This document shows, in pieces, positions 1-13,750 of a stretch of 64,000 bases of DNA (positions are counted from its first letter, which is position 1; each line of letters opens with the position of its first letter). The translations under genes were made by a program, and so were the position numbers. The notes under the pieces are model-generated. The model made no database searches and was not told where the DNA came from. It saw only the letters and a list, made by a program, of their open reading frames with translations. This DNA comes from Medicago truncatula. Its lineage: Eukaryota > Streptophyta > Magnoliopsida > Fabales > Fabaceae. The stretch is taken from contig NC_053043.1 in NCBI RefSeq assembly GCF_003473485.1, forward strand, positions 38,850,576 to 38,914,575. Reading direction: 5' to 3'.

Positions 1-1415
1 ACGATGCCCGCGCTGCTATGATGCTTTACCAAAAAAATAGAAAAGAATGGGAGAAAAGCATAAAAGGTAACTTTCGGAAGCAAAAGAAACGGAAGAAGAA
101 TAAAGATGCAAAAGAATGAAGATATGCTTTTTATGCCAACCATGCTGGAATTGCATCATAGCATTGGCTGCCTTGTATTCAAAAACATTATTGTCAGGGA
201 CTCTCTCCTTCAATGGTTATTGTATTGCTTAAATTGAATTAGAACTCAAGTTACAAAGGGGAAAAAATAGTTTTTGAGTTACTATAAGATCAGTTTTGTA
301 TTTGCAGGGTATCTCACTGTTATTCTGTTTTGTACTTTCTCTCTAAAATTGGCAGGAAAACCCTGTTAAAGTAGGCAGATAGTGATGGATTCAATTATAA
401 TATGGATTTAACTCAGAAAAATGCGATTTAGTTAAAATGATTGATTACAAAATGAACAGTTGTGTGACTATATGCATGTATACATATAAAAAATTATAAA
501 ATTAGTTACATTTAAATCATTTATTTTTTTACTAGATGGTCATAATTCTATTTTCTCCCTAATGTTAGGAGGTTGAGCTAGATAAACCATAAGTGTACCA
601 TGCTATGAAAAGCCAATAAGTGAAGTAATTATGTTTTGCAAAACCTTAACAAGAGCTTGACCAAAGTAAAGCTTATTTTCATGCAAATTCCTATTGGTTC
701 TACGAACTGAGAGGAATATTTTTAGACGGTAAACGAGTTCATATATCAACTTATTTGAAGATAGTACTTTACTAGGCGTCTTTAGATATAAGATTATGGC
801 CACTATTTTTGGTCACGTTAAACACCAATATAAACTAACAACATCACTGAGAAAGATCAGCAGCATGTAATTAGTATTCCATGTTAGTAATTTTTCTGTT
901 TTAGTTTAGATTTTTTTTTCCTTTTCAAGATAAGTCTATACTGAAGATGAATGTGAAAGTTCACTATGAAATGTACAGAAAATCATTTCAGACTATTCTA
1001 CTTTTTTTTTTTCCTTGTGAGAAATGCCCTTAAAAAAATAAATTACGAATTCTGTGTTGATATTTTTCTGTTAATAGAAAGTTTAAATGAGTTGAATTTC
1101 AAACATCCATTAGAATTAGAGAAGTTCCAATGTCCAAACACTACTTACGTATCAATCATCAAACAGATCCTCATAATCACAAAAGTTAAACCACGATTTT
1201 ACAAATGAATCAATTTTTTATCGACCAGAAAACTTTAATGTTGATATAGGATATGTAACCCTTTTTTCAAGCCACCGCAGCACTCAGGTCTTTCTTTCTG
1301 CGTTCCAAAACAGAGACACGTTCCCTCTTTTTCTCACACTCTTCTCTCTCACTCACATTACTTTACATGCACACTCCTCAAATTCAACACTCCAACCAAA
1401 CACCTTCACCTCAAG
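1..1415. other. Intergenic, 5' flank of the oxidoreductase gene
   Basis: AT-rich sequence with only short chance reading frames. I see no supported gene or repeat. The last 150 bases are CT-rich (TTTCTCTCTCACTC-like), as is common in plant 5' leaders, and probably hold the transcription start of the gene at 1416. Confidence 0.5.
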
Positions 1416-4400
1416 ATGCGAATTCCGATCAATAACCGACTCAGAACCCTCATCACCCATTCTCCCTCCAAATTCCGCCATGTTTCTACCTGTAGAGCTG
1501 TTCTTCTTCCCTCTTTTGGTGGACCCCAAAACCTCGAAATCCACCCCAATGTCGAAGTCCCTCCTCTCAAACCCAACGAAGTCCTCGTTCACTCTCGTGC
1601 AGTTTCCATCAACCCTCTAGACACCCGGGTCAGTTTCTTCCATTTTTGCTTAATGGGCCATCCCAATTTTTCATATTTCCAATCAAATGTTTCATTCCTG
1701 CATAGTGGCTCATTCCCAATTTTTCATTTTTACTATCAAATTTTCTTGCATATGCTAATTTTCCTTTTTCGCTATGAAAGTTTCATTTTTTGCCTAATGG
1801 GTCATTCTAAATTTTTCATTTTTCTATGGAAATTTCATTTTTGCATAATGGGCTATGCTAATTTTTCATTTTTTGCTATAAAAGTTTCATTCTTGAATAA
1901 TGGGTTGTGTCAATATTGATGAAATTTTTTCTAACAATGTGTTTTGTTTTTGGTTGCAGATGCGTGTTGGTTATGGGCGTTCAGTTTTTGAGCGGCTTCT
2001 GCCGATTATTTTGGGCCGGGATGTAAGTGGGGAGGTGGCGGCGGTTGGTGCTTCGGTGAAGTCGGTGACTGTGGGGCAACAGGTTTTTGGGGCTTTGCAT
2101 CCAACTGCTGTTAGGGGGACTTATACTGATTATGCAATTCTTTCTGAAGAAGAAGTTACTTCAAAACCAGATTCACTTTCTCATGTGGTATGTGTTCTCG
2201 TGTTGTTTTTAATTTTATACATTGTTATTATTAATAGTGATTTTAGGAAAAAGAAATGTTTAAATTGACATGCAATGAGTAATAGTTTTGTTATGTAAGT
2301 TGAACTTAATATTTATAATTTTGTTGAGCAGTTAGTGAAGACTTAGTTTGGATGAGATTCCTAGCTTATTGAAGTTTCTTAAGAAAAATATGTTTATAGT
2401 TCCTCACTTATAGAAAGTTCGTATGAGGTTGTAGTTGTTTATAGAGAAGTTAAATGATAGATTGCTCTTGTCACAATTTGAGATGCAAAAGCTAATTTTG
2501 GCTTATACCATAATTTGTTGTTTGAAAAACCTCTAATTACTGTAACTGTGAAGATCAGGTTTCACTCCCCTTCGAGCAATAGTGTTAAATACATATTTGG
2601 TCTTGTTCACTTCCTTAACCAAGAAATACCCATCCGTCAAAGAATTATAAATGACAACATCTCGTTTTGCACTTTGTTTTATCATAACAGTCAAAACACT
2701 TTTAGCTCCTGCCTTCCTTACATAAATCATCAACTATTAAATGCTTCTTAAGAAGTTTTTGACAAGTGCAAGGTTCTTTAAACATCTGGGTTGACGTTTT
2801 TCAACATCTGAGTGATATTATAAATATTGCAAGATTCTTTTGATATTTCTTTTTTCATAAGTGCTTCTTAAGAAGTTTATCCGAACTAAGCTTGATATAA
2901 ATTGAGTTGAAATCTATAGAGTTGGATGTTTAGAGTTCTCTTGATTATGTTTTGATGCCCTCAAAGGTTTTTAAATTTTATTTGTATCTTTCTCTAAAGT
3001 ATGTTATTGTACTGCATTTGTGCTTACTATTGGCTTTAGGTATGCATAGCCCTGTTGTAACTGAATCTATATTTTAGTTTGTTCGGGCTTCTATCACAGA
3101 GCAGTTATAATAGAATTTGGTTACCGTTGTGACCAACAGCTCTACAAGTACTTGTATTCACACCTGAAGACTACGCATGATAATAACTAACATTCAATCC
3201 TTTTTCTTTCCTTCTCACTTTGTATTATTTTATCGCCTTTAATATGTTATCAAGTATCTTAGGCTTTGTTTGCGAGTTTGGAGGGGAGGGCTTTGAGGGT
3301 GGGAAATATAGGGGGGAAATGGAGAAATCTTTCACATTTTTTGAAAATGTATTTTTTTAGAGAATGATAATTTTATATTTATGATTGATATATTTTTAAT
3401 TTTAAGAATATTATAATGTCATGGATTAAATTTGACGAATTCATATAAACCCCCCAAAAAACCCCCTCCAATACAATTTGAGTTTCCTAAAACAAGGGGG
3501 ATTTTGTATTATGAAGAAAAATGAACCCACAAAGCCCTCTGCCCCCAATGTCCTCTATTTATTCCACTTGATCCTTCATTTTTTACAAAGCCCTCCCCTC
3601 CCTTCCCCTCCAAACTCGCAATCAAAGCCTTAGGAAGGTTTGTGATTTCATGCACTGTCATTGAAAAACATTAGGTCTGTTTCTGTTTTGATCCCCAAGA
3701 GCATTTCCCTTTTAACCTTCTTTTGTATTAAGTTATGCTGAAGTGAGGGGGTTCTGAAAGTTGAAGTGTGGAGCTTACTTATACCAACATTTAGATGGAA
3801 AATTGTCCGTTAAGATAATGATGAAATATATTCCACTACCATCTACCTACATCATCTCCCGTATTCCTTTCATATCCATTCCCCATATTCCTTTCATATT
3901 TATGCCCTATATTCCTTTCAAGAGATCAGTAGTTAGTGTGAGTAACAACAATGAATTGATCAAAATCTACTCCCTACACTACACTTTGGTCATGTCACGA
4001 AAGTGAAGCGCTGGTCTTAGAGGAACCACGTCTCTTTCTCTCATTCCTATTTTTCTTACCTATTGTATATATTACCTTCATGTGCAGTTACCTTGGGGGT
4101 TTGGTAGTTTGAAGTCTGAGAGAATGAAATTCTCATTGGTCAAAGAAAAAGAACCAATGATTGGTAAACAAGTCGGAATATGTTGGATTACAGAGCTGTA
4201 ATGCTGTAGTTTTGTGCGCTGAGAAAGAGCTGGTTGTTATGTTTCCTGGAGTAAAATGATTTTGATTTATGTGTGATCTAGAATTTCCTTCAACTGCTGA
4301 TTGTCCAATTTGTGATTATTTCTTATTCAATCCTTTAACTCTTAAAAACAACAATCTTTGTCTAGTTATGCCCAATTCATTGGTTTCGCCATCACTCTCA

Positions 4401-5893
4401 ATAATTACTTGTTACAATATTGTTTGTGCTTTCTAATTGAACACTTGACCATCAGTTTTCCCCCTTTATTTACTTTGGGTCATTGAAGGCATGTTTTTCT
4501 TGATTTTTATCTTGTAGGAAGCAAGTGCCATTCCTTTTGCTGCACTGACAGCTTGGCGTGCTCTAAATGGTACTGCTAGAATAACTGAGGGGTATGTTTA
4601 TAATGCTGAGATATGATTTCCATCCGTGGAAATAATTTTTTTCTCTTGCATGTCATCATTTTACATTTAGAGTTTTCATTTTCACCCATAACTTTTAGTC
4701 CATGTCAAACAGGCAAAGGATATTAGTAGTGGGAGGCGGAGGTGCTGTAGGGTTTTCTGCTATTCAACTTGCGGTGGCTGCTGGCTGCTCTGTCACAACT
4801 ACCTGTGGAAGCCAAAGCGTTGAACGAATGTTAGCAGCCGGTGCTGAGCAAGCTGTTGATTATCTTTCTGAGGTTGTTCTGAATTTTCTTTTGTATTATA
4901 TTTCCAAACATTTGTTTAGGTATTACAATAATCACAGACATTGTTATTATATTTTGTTTTATGAAATAAAATGTACAATTTCTTTTTGTGACATGTTAGG
5001 CTGCTTGCCATCTGAATATCTGATTCACTCTTCCAAAACACCATAGTTGACTCCATTGGTATTTCAATTCAATAGCACGCAGTAAAAGAAAACACTTGAA
5101 CTAACTAAACCACACTAGTAACTAATTTAACTGATTCTAAAACCAATATAACCAATTATAAACTGAATGTTACGATATATGATCATAATACTAAGATAGT
5201 TTGATCTTTAAGCTGATGTTTTCTTCATGGAAGTGCATCTTGCATTAGACCTCTATGACTTACTTCATTCTTGATTGGCAGAATTATGAATTGACTATAA
5301 AGGGAAAGTTTGATGCTGTTTTGGACACAATTGGTGTGCCAGATACAGAACGTATGGGCATTAGTTTTCTGAGAAGAGGTGGACATTATATGACACTTCA
5401 GGTAGAATATTTAGGTTTATTGCTTTTTTTTTGTTTTCACCATACTTGTTAGGTCGGTTTTTTTGAGTTTTTTTAGTAAGCTACATCTGTGCTTTAATCT
5501 ATCTTTTTCTCTTATTTTGAAGGGTGAAGCAGCATCCTTGGCTGATAGGCTTGGTCTGACTCTTGGTCTTCCCGCCGCTACAGCTTTTTTATTGAGAAAA
5601 CAGATTCAATACCGACTCTCTAACGGAATAGGTAAAAGTTCTCAGTCTGCTGTGCTTTCTTTTTCTGTTTAGAAATGTGAAGCCTAATCCTAAAAAATCC
5701 TTGTGATGCAGAATACTCATGGGTATTCATGAGGTCTGACATAGAAGGCCTAATTGAGATTCGAAAACTATGTGAAGCAGGGAAGATGAAGATACCTGTG
5801 GATAAAACGTTTCCCATAACACAAGTAAAAGAAGCTCATGAGGCAAAAGACAAGAGAATCATTCAAGGTAAAGTGGTGCTAGAATTTGATTGA
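1416..5893 (+). CDS. NADPH:quinone oxidoreductase-like protein (RTN4IP1 type), seven exons
   Basis: Zinc-free medium-chain dehydrogenase/reductase of the quinone oxidoreductase class, closest in my reading to reticulon-4-interacting protein 1 (OPA10) homologues, which are mitochondrial NADPH oxidoreductases linked to ubiquinone biology. Exons read as 1416-1628, 1960-2187, 4518-4591, 4713-4872, 5282-5401, 5523-5631 and 5712-5893, all with GT-AG borders and consistent phase, giving 361 residues, the usual family length. The N-terminus (MRIPINNRLRTLITHS) is basic and lacks acids, as expected for a mitochondrial presequence. The GroES-like part includes EVLVHSRAVSINPLDTR and GRDVSGEVAAVG. The Rossmann nucleotide loop ILVVGGGGAVGFSAIQLA is encoded by exon 4. 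No zinc-ligand cysteine set is seen. The long second intron (2188-4517) carries two MITEs. Substrate is not shown by the sequence. Confidence 0.88.
2342..2890. mobile_element. MITE-like inverted repeat in intron 2
   Basis: The ends are imperfect inverted repeats: CTTAGTTTGGATGAGATTCC on the left and, reverse-complemented, CTTAGTTCGGATAAACTTCT on the right. AAGAAGCACTT-type sequence recurs inside. It looks like an old non-autonomous DNA transposon. The target duplication is not clear, so the superfamily is left open. Confidence 0.5.
3262..3629. mobile_element. PIF/Harbinger-type MITE, 368 bp, TTA target duplication
   Basis: Terminal inverted repeats start GGCTTTGTTTGCGAGTTTGG on the left, and the right end is the near-perfect complement (CCAAACTCGCAATCAAAGCC). 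The element is bounded by TTA on both sides (3259-3261 and 3630-3632), the trinucleotide target typical of PIF/Harbinger. There is no coding capacity. It lies in the 2.3-kb second intron of the oxidoreductase gene. Confidence 0.78.
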
Positions 5894-6184
5894 AGGCCTC
5901 AAGCTCATAATAGGGAGTTGCTAGTCTAGATTTTTCAGCCTATTTTGGGTCTCCTCTTCAATGGATTGTTCCACAATTAATTGAGAAATAGACAGTGTTT
6001 TTTTCTTCTGGGTTTTTACTGTATGATAGAAAGTGAAACTTTTTTTGTAAATTTAGATTCCTAATATCCAATAAAAAAACCTGTAAATTTGTTGAGAATT
6101 TTGTGTGATGCCTTGAGCTGTATACATCTGTTCTGTTTGTAGTCATGTCCACTTGTAAAAGGTGTGGGAATGACTTTATGCCTC

Positions 6185-6190
6185 AATAAA
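6185..6190 (+). terminator. Probable poly(A) signal of the oxidoreductase gene
   Basis: AATAAA about 290 bases after the stop codon at 5891-5893, in T-rich 3' flank. It is a candidate only; plant polyadenylation signals are loose. Confidence 0.4.
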
Positions 6191-7072
6191 TCCAATGTGT
6201 CAGTTGCACTTATTTTCTGTAGCCTAATCTTGTTCTCTTTACTTGTAACGTTGAAAGTGAATACGGTTCAATTATTAGCAGAAAGTTTGGAGATTGTATT
6301 ACCCTATATATAGGTGCTAGAGAGTGAGAGGCAAGCATCATTTGTCATTCAAGTTCAAATAACCATATCTCATGAACATTGTCAGGAAACATTTGTTTGT
6401 TTGCTTTTATATAATTTGAACGGTTAGGAACAAGTTATTTCCATCTTTTTGTGATCAGTGATCACGCACGGTTCACACACAATCGACAAACTGGGATTTG
6501 GCTCCTCTAAACTAAGTGAATAATATCAAATTAATAAATCAAAGGTAGATATTGTAGGTAAGTCATAACAAATCTTAAGTTTTTAAAAATAACAATCCTT
6601 GATTTTCTTACTTTTGGAGGATCAAAATCCCAACAAATTGAGAAGTTCTTAAATGTCAAAATGAGTCAAAACGGCTTATTTCTATTGGAGTGTGTTAAAA
6701 TGACTGACCCTAGCATTTCTCTTTATAGAAAAAAGTTTACTACATGAACACATGTGCGTGAACACACACACACACATTAAAGATTTGTATCAGTAATTTA
6801 GGTTTTACAATACTCACATCCTACGCATCAACCACTTGCGTTAGACTCAATTGTATGTTATCTTTATTTATTGAACGGTAAAATTAGAATAATTTTTTTA
6901 CATCAAAACACAATATGTTTTTATATAAGATCAACATAAGATTTTTTTTATAGTATTTAATATTGTTCCTCTCATAAACAATATTGTTCCTATTGTTGTG
7001 AATTATTTATATTTTAATGAGAGAGTACAAATGGAAGTAAGAGTATAGTCCAAAATGATGTATCCCCTTTAT
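6191..7072. other. Intergenic, no gene seen
   Basis: AT-rich, with a short CA run near 6764-6774. No open frame with recognisable content and no terminal repeats were found. Confidence 0.5.
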
Positions 7073-7082
7073 ATATTGTTAT

Positions 7083-8511
7083 GAGTAAATAGTCACTTTA
7101 GTCCCTGATTCTGCAGCTAGTTGTCATATAGGTCTCTGACTCAGGATTAAATACAAATAAGTCCCTGACTCTGCACTTCCGTTATCACTTTAATCCCTGA
7201 CGTTAAAAAATATGTTAAGTGATGATGTGGCGCATATGAGGTGTCATAGGGACTAAAGTGAAAGTAGAAAATGGTCGCTTTGGTCCCTGAACCAAAAATC
7301 AATATCCCCAAATTGAATATCAAATCCCTAAATCCCTAAATTTTAAATCCTTAAATGTCATCTAATTATCTTTTTTGTTCAAAATCAATCTTCCATTAAA
7401 CAGCAACCTACTGTTAGGTCCCTGACTGTGCATACTTACTATCAGTTAGGTCCCTGACAGTAAACACGAAATTTCACTAAAGTTCCAGGCTATTAGGGAC
7501 TTTTTTTGGCTTGAAAGCTGATCTTGAGGCAATAATATGTTGGGCTAAGGTTTGGAGTTTCATAGTAGTGTCATAGTGTAGTGGTTATGTTACCTCTTTC
7601 TCCCTTTAGTATATAATGGCATCAAGATTACATATATAGAGAAAGGAATTATGAACAGTGTGTTTAATATAATCCATGTAAGTATTTTAAAGTAATAGCT
7701 TGATTTTTTTTTTTTGTGTCTTTCAAAAACAATAAAATACACAGGCTTGAAGTTCCCTGTTGTGATTATTATTACCATAGTGTAAGACATTGTGCATAGA
7801 CAATGCAATTCAGATTTGTACAAGAAAGTGATTTGTACAAGAAGGTGTTGATTCAATGGTATGCTTTAGCTATTAAGTAACATGAAAGAACTTATGCTTT
7901 AGCTTCTCATGAAAGATAAAATTAAAGTGAGAAATTTGATAATAAACTTGAAAACATAAACAACTTATGTTAGATGTAGCACTAGTACCTACTAAGTAGA
8001 ACAAATTTTGAGTTAGAAATTATGTTAAAAGAAATTCAATAGAAATGAATTATCATTTGAATATATCTTGAGCTCTTGATTATTGTATACTCAGACCTGC
8101 GGGTAGAGATATGAATTATCATGTGAATATAACAATAATCAAGAGTAATAGATGCTAATCGATTTGCTAATTCATTGTCAGGGACCTAACTGATAGTAAG
8201 TATGCACAGTCAGAGACCTAACAATAAGTTGTGTTTAATGGAAGATTAATTTTGAACAAAAGAGAAAATTAAATGACATTTAGGGATTTGAGATTTAAGG
8301 ATTTAGGAATTAAATGACCATTTTCTACTTTCACTTTGGTCTCTGTGACACCTCATATGCGCCACATCATCACTTAACAGATTTTTTTTAACGTCAAGGA
8401 CTAAAGTGATAACGGAAGTGCAGAGTCAGGGACTTATTTGTATTTAATCCTGAGTCAGGGACCTATGTGACAACGAGGTGCAGAGTCAGGGACCAAAGTG
8501 ACTATTTGCTC
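7083..8511. mobile_element. Foldback Mutator-like element with long TIRs, 1.43 kb
   Basis: The outer 350-400 bases at each end are inverted copies of each other. The left end begins GAGTAAATAGTCACTTTAGT; the right end, reverse-complemented, begins GAGCAAATAGTCACTTTGGT. Both arms carry the same landmarks in order (GGGACTTATTTGTATTTAAT, GATGTGGCGCATATGAGGTG, CTGTGCATACTTACTATCAG). The element is flanked by an exact 10-bp direct repeat ATATTGTTAT at 7073-7082 and 8512-8521. Long TIRs plus a 9-10-bp duplication fit a non-autonomous MULE. The 700-base middle holds no recognisable transposase or captured gene. Confidence 0.85.
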
Positions 8512-8530
8512 ATATTGTTATTGATACTAA

Positions 8531-8860
8531 GGGTGCGTTTGATTTGCTAAAAAACGAAGGACAGAACAGAACAACTATAATTGTCCAGTGTTTGATTTGT
8601 AAAACTGTTTCAGGTACATGACAAACTGGAGGCAAGGGACAGGACAAAAACTGATATTTTTGTCCCTCACCAAACCACAACACAACTTTTTTGTCCTACG
8701 TACAGGTTGTCTAAAATACCAAAATAACATTTCGTCCTCCAAAAATCGTATAAAACAAAAAATTATTCAATGCCATAAAAATTTGTCCTGTGTTGTTCTC
8801 CCTTGCATTGTGTTGTTCTTTCTTGTACAGTACTTGCTGTTCTACAAACCAAATACACCC
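8531..8860. mobile_element. PIF/Harbinger-type MITE, 330 bp, TAA target duplication
   Basis: The left end GGGTGCGTTTGATTTG and the right end AACCAAATACACCC are inverted repeats, bounded by TAA at 8528-8530 and 8861-8863. It sits only 19 bases from the foldback element. The 81-residue open frame inside has no recognisable domain and is treated as chance. Confidence 0.72.
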
Positions 8861-8863
8861 TAA

Positions 8864-11800
8864 AAAGCATAATGTAGTTATGTCATTTCAATATAAATGA
8901 TATGTTGTTATAATAAAACAGAAGCAATCTAGTACGAATCGTTTGAGAGAATCCAAATTCGATTTTTGATAGGAACAATTTTTTACCAAACTTTACTTAC
9001 CTCTCATGCAAATTTCGAATTACTGATGCCTATTTTTTTGAGGAATCGGAGAGTTAAAAAAACATAAGCAATCTTGACAAATTGTCAATATTTTTTTTTA
9101 TCATAGGTCAATTTTCAATTTGTGGGTAGGTTAAAAAGTTATAAACATATTCTTTTAAACAGACTCTAAGCTCACTTGAATACTTATATAAAAAAAAAAA
9201 ATAAAAAAAAAAAAAAAAAAAAAAAAACTCACTTGAATACGATTATTCAATAATATTGAGTCTGGTGGGTCATGATCCAACATGGGCTGTATGGACACTT
9301 GGATGAGACCTACCAGTGGTCACCAAATCAGCAAGGTTGGATGAATGGACAACTTGATTAATTTTGTACATATTGTAACATTAAATTAGGGGTGACACAC
9401 TTTTATTTTCCTTCATGTATTTGTATCGTTTCCAATAATCAACTAAATAGTTATCACCTTTTTTTATTCTTCAAAAAAAAAAAAGTTATCACCTTTTTGA
9501 AAGTATTATTAACCTTGAAAAGCATTACATGACTCTTTTTTTGGTGTTGGCTTTACCTCAAAGCCGGGTCTCATGCAGAAAACCCCAAAAATTATATTAC
9601 TATCAATTTTATATTGCCTAACGCTTAAGATTGTGACACACTCTTTAAAAAAACCAACAAAGTTGGATCTTAGGTAAGGGGTAAAACTCTTACAATGTAC
9701 GAACCAAAATTCGATCGAAAGATATCTTCATATTTAATGTTTATCTGTGCATAAAATAAAATCATCTTCATTGAAAAAATTTGTAGAACATTAAAAAAAT
9801 ATTATTAACAATATATTTTTTCATGAAAAAATGATTAATAATAAATTTATGTCATGTCATGTATATCTCTTATTATTATTATTAATTGATACAAACCCGC
9901 AATGAAAAAGAAAAGTTATTGAATTCTTTATTGAAGGAGTAGTATTTATACAATCTGCTTTCCTGTTTCCATAATGCACATTTAGTAGTATCAGTTTTGT
10001 CAAGTAGTGGTTAATGCATGGTCAAGACCCTTCTTTTGAAGTAACCTTGACCCACTTATTATTTTGGTTATCATTCAACTTTGGAGTTAGGATCATAGGA
10101 TAGGATATGTTATGTCCTTCTTCTCTCTTTCTATTGAATTGAGTAAACTCTTCATGAAGATGCAGGACCACACCATGTTTAACCTATATTAGTATTCAAT
10201 GCATTTTCTTTGTGCATGTGACTTGAAATGAGATCGTTATATATATGTAGGGTTGTTTACCAATATATGTGGCTATATGGCCACCATCATTTAATTAACG
10301 GTCTTGTTAGCAAGTAGTATTAGTGATTTTGTCAAGAAAAACAAAAAACAAGTATTAATGATTCTTTTACTAAACAAAGTACTAATGATTAAAAATGTTG
10401 AATATATATTTCACTATGATTTTGAGTCTTTGAATGGTTGATAATTTTTTTGCTAGGACAAGTTTTTTTCCTTGCACGCGCAACATGTGCGCAGATTTCT
10501 ATGATATACGTGGGGAGCATAGTGAGTCAAAAAACAAAAGCACAATTCTAAGCAAAAAGGAACGTTAAGCCTATTATAAAATCTCATGACTACTCTCCTT
10601 TTCATGCGCGTGCATACACTTTTCATTTATACTGTATTTTCCTTTACACTAATTAATTAATTAATTAGTGTATTGATTTTGATGTTTTTTTTTTTCTTCT
10701 TCTTATAATAAGGACTTAAGTGTGTATATTTATGTGTGTGAGCGTTTTTTTTTCTTTCTTTTCGTAATTTAGACAAAGTAATAAAATATTATTTAAAATT
10801 GATACGCAACTGTAAGTCTGCAACGTTTTAAATTGCGAATATATTTATTTAGTCTAATAATATCGACATTGTCAGTTGACTTACATCGTTTAAGTTTAAT
10901 TTAACTGATTAGTGAATGAGTATAGACAATCACATAACATGAAGAAGAAAAGAATAATCTATAGTATTACATGAAGAAATCCTTATTGTATATGCATGGT
11001 TTTGATTAGGGAGTAAGAGTAACACGATGATTGGAGGCATGAATTTGCAAAGCTTTTGAAGTGCGATCACGTGCGATGCACATTCCTCATTGTTTGTTTT
11101 TTCACCTCGTCCCTATCCTATTAATCTCTGCCTCTTTCTAATTCCCATGTGGCATGGCATCCTTTCCAAACCACCCTTATTTTCTCATTTTTATTTTCTA
11201 AATGCCACTTTTGCTTTCATTGTTTTTTCTTACTTAAAAAATTAAGTTTATGAGCAACTAATATAAACTATAGTTTTATACATTATTTGTCCAATGTTTA
11301 TAAAAAAAAATCTTGCAATGATTAAAAATGTTGTTTTCCATCCTAAGTGAAAAAAAAAACTAGCAGTTAAGAAAACAAGTAAGAATAATAATAGCGTCTT
11401 GTGAGAAGGACTGTGAAAATTAATATTGAGAAATGGGAAAAAGCTAGGAGTTAGAGACAGACACTGTAGTACATAGTACACTGTTCATTATTTTAGTATT
11501 TGTTATTGAAACATAAAATATTAATGTCTGTACTTGTCATGAATTTTGTTAAAGAATACGATACTCCCAAGGCTAAATTATAATTTGTCCACCATTGATT
11601 TCTACTTCGTCTGCTTCTGCTACTGCATCCTTCTTCAATGATCTGGCCACGTTCCTTTCTCAGCTACATATTAATATTTGTTGAAAGATAACACATCTCA
11701 AATGGGATCACATACTCATATCATGTGTGATATGTATCTTATGTATGTTTATGTTTATATATGTTCAATTCGGTTCTCTCCTTGATTCCAACCATTTCCC

Positions 11801-12887
11801 ATGATTAGAAGTTGAATAGAGTGTGAATTATTAATTGTAGAATACTTGATATGAGTCATAAAAAAGATGATGAATGAAGTATTCTTTTTTAAAAAATATA
11901 TTGATATTAGGTGTTAATCCTTCAATATGTTAAAGAAAAAGGATGTGACTAATTCACGGTGTAACTAAAGTCTAATAAAAAATAGTTTTAACCAAAAATC
12001 AAATGAAATGAGTGAAGATATGAGAAACCAAACAAGAAAGAATACATTTAACAAATAACAAGAAAGTTTTCTCAAATTGGATTCTAGGTGTAACCAATAA
12101 AATTGGATTCGAGACTGATTTCGACCCTTGAAAAGAGACTTTGACCAATTTTCTACAATTAGGTAGGATTTTTTGTTTTAAAAATATTTTTTTAAGTTAA
12201 ATTTTTTGCACTTTTGGTTTGGTAGTGTGTTGTTGATCAAAAACTGTAGTTTTATAGTATCAATTGTTAAAACATCACATCATACCTAAGGAAAAAATAT
12301 TTAAGACATTATTTATCTCAAATTATATTTGATTTTGATGGATACATAATGATACTTCCCCAAAATGACCCTTTTCTCTTCTTGTAAATGCCTATTTTTA
12401 TCTCATATTGGTTTTCCAACTCAAATTTCTTTTCCACTCATGAGGTTTTCTTTTTCATCTTTTTCCACTACTTTCTGTCATTACCAAAGTTGTTGATCTG
12501 TCAAAAGACTCGTGCACGCATATCATTTTCCCTTTTCTGCTGAACAAAAACAAGAACCTTGAGACTTGAGTACTTCACAAACAAGCATTCAAACCCCAAC
12601 TCCATTCCCTTTGATCATAGGATTCATCATTTGAATGAATCATATCACACTATCTCAAATATCTAATAATAACATAAGATTCATTGGCAGTTTGGCACTA
12701 GTGAATGTATATGAACACAAAATTATGATAGGATTATGATTTTGTTAAAACTAAGTATAATTTGGTCAAAATTAGGATTACTCCCATTACCAATCAAAAT
12801 ATTCCATTAGACACATTAAACTTTAATAGAGTTTCTTGTTCTTTTTATAGATGGATAAATGTTAATTATATTTAATAAGTAGGAAAT
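8864..12887. other. Long intergenic stretch, no gene seen
   Basis: Very AT-rich. It holds a poly-A run at about 9190-9230, a palindromic ATTAATTAATTAATTAAT-type tract near 10650-10670, and scattered short frames with no family resemblance. No tRNA, SINE or terminal-repeat structure could be supported. Confidence 0.5.
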
Positions 12888-13044
12888 GTTAATGAGTGCG
12901 TTAAGAACATTCTTTAAGGACTTTAGATAGTAAAATTTTATGGAAATTTATGCGGTCAATGCATTCGAAATTGAAGTATTAAGTTTTTTCAATAAATAAT
13001 TTCTTAATTAGTCTTTAAGGAGTATTCTTAGGACACTCGTTAAC
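12888..13044. mobile_element. Short MITE, GTTAAYGAGTG termini
   Basis: About 157 bases running from GTTAATGAGTGCG to the complement CACTCGTTAAC. The same termini and internal order (a stretch resembling ATTGAAGTATT, then CTTTAAGGAGTATTCTTAG) recur at 29696-29850. This is probably a small non-autonomous DNA element; the target duplication is not resolved. Confidence 0.6.
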
Positions 13045-13750
13045 AAGACCATTAATATTTTAATGCAGTAACTAGTTAGAGTTTAAATTCTTAATCTCCT
13101 TCTAAACTATTTTAGATGTCATAGGTTAACCAATTGAGCTGCACATTGGGGGCCATTCAACTTCTTATATAAAGAAAATCTAATTACATGGGAAAATATT
13201 CTTATATTTTCATGTTTAGAATATCTATTATTGTCAACAAAAAAGTTAAGTAATTTAAACATTAAAATACAAAATTATATTCTTATCATATTTTATTTAC
13301 CTTTAGACCGAACTTCAAATTATCAAAATCCATTTTTTATGAAAATCGAAAGGTTAATGAAAAAACATTTGTTTATTTTTTTATCTATATTCTTTTACAC
13401 CTCCTTTCAAAAAAATCTATATTCTTTTTACTTTTTATCTTTTACAATTTATTATATTATATTCATTTTAAAACATGAATTAACCTACCTAAAGAATTTG
13501 CACATGAAATGAAGGGCATTTTTGTCATATGAACAAAAAACAGCAATTGACAACAAGACCCTACATCCACTAGGTTACATTTTGCTAAAGACAAACAAGC
13601 ATTTCGTCACCTTCCATATCCATTAAACCCCTTTTTCCCCTTTCTCTATTTCACTCACATGTTCTACTCAACCTTTGCAATCTACGCCTCTCTCCACACA
13701 TACAAACCAATCAAAGATCCTTCATTTCTAACACAATAGTAGTTGTAGCC
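13045..13750. other. 5' flank of the acidic-protein gene
   Basis: AT-rich DNA, turning CT-rich at 13630-13700 (CCCCTTTTTCCCCTTTCTC), which is likely leader or promoter sequence for the gene starting at 13789. No other feature is supported. Confidence 0.45.

Noticed and set aside
1353-1592. 79-residue minus-strand frame over exon 1 of the oxidoreductase
   Set aside because: It is the antisense shadow of the real plus-strand exon and has no domain.
8618-8863. 81-residue plus-strand frame
   Set aside because: It lies inside the Harbinger-type MITE 8531-8860 and has no recognisable content.
13231-13512. 93-residue plus-strand frame rich in Phe, Ile and Tyr
   Set aside because: AT-rich composition explains the residues; the frame begins at a non-ATG codon and shows no membrane-protein family signature.
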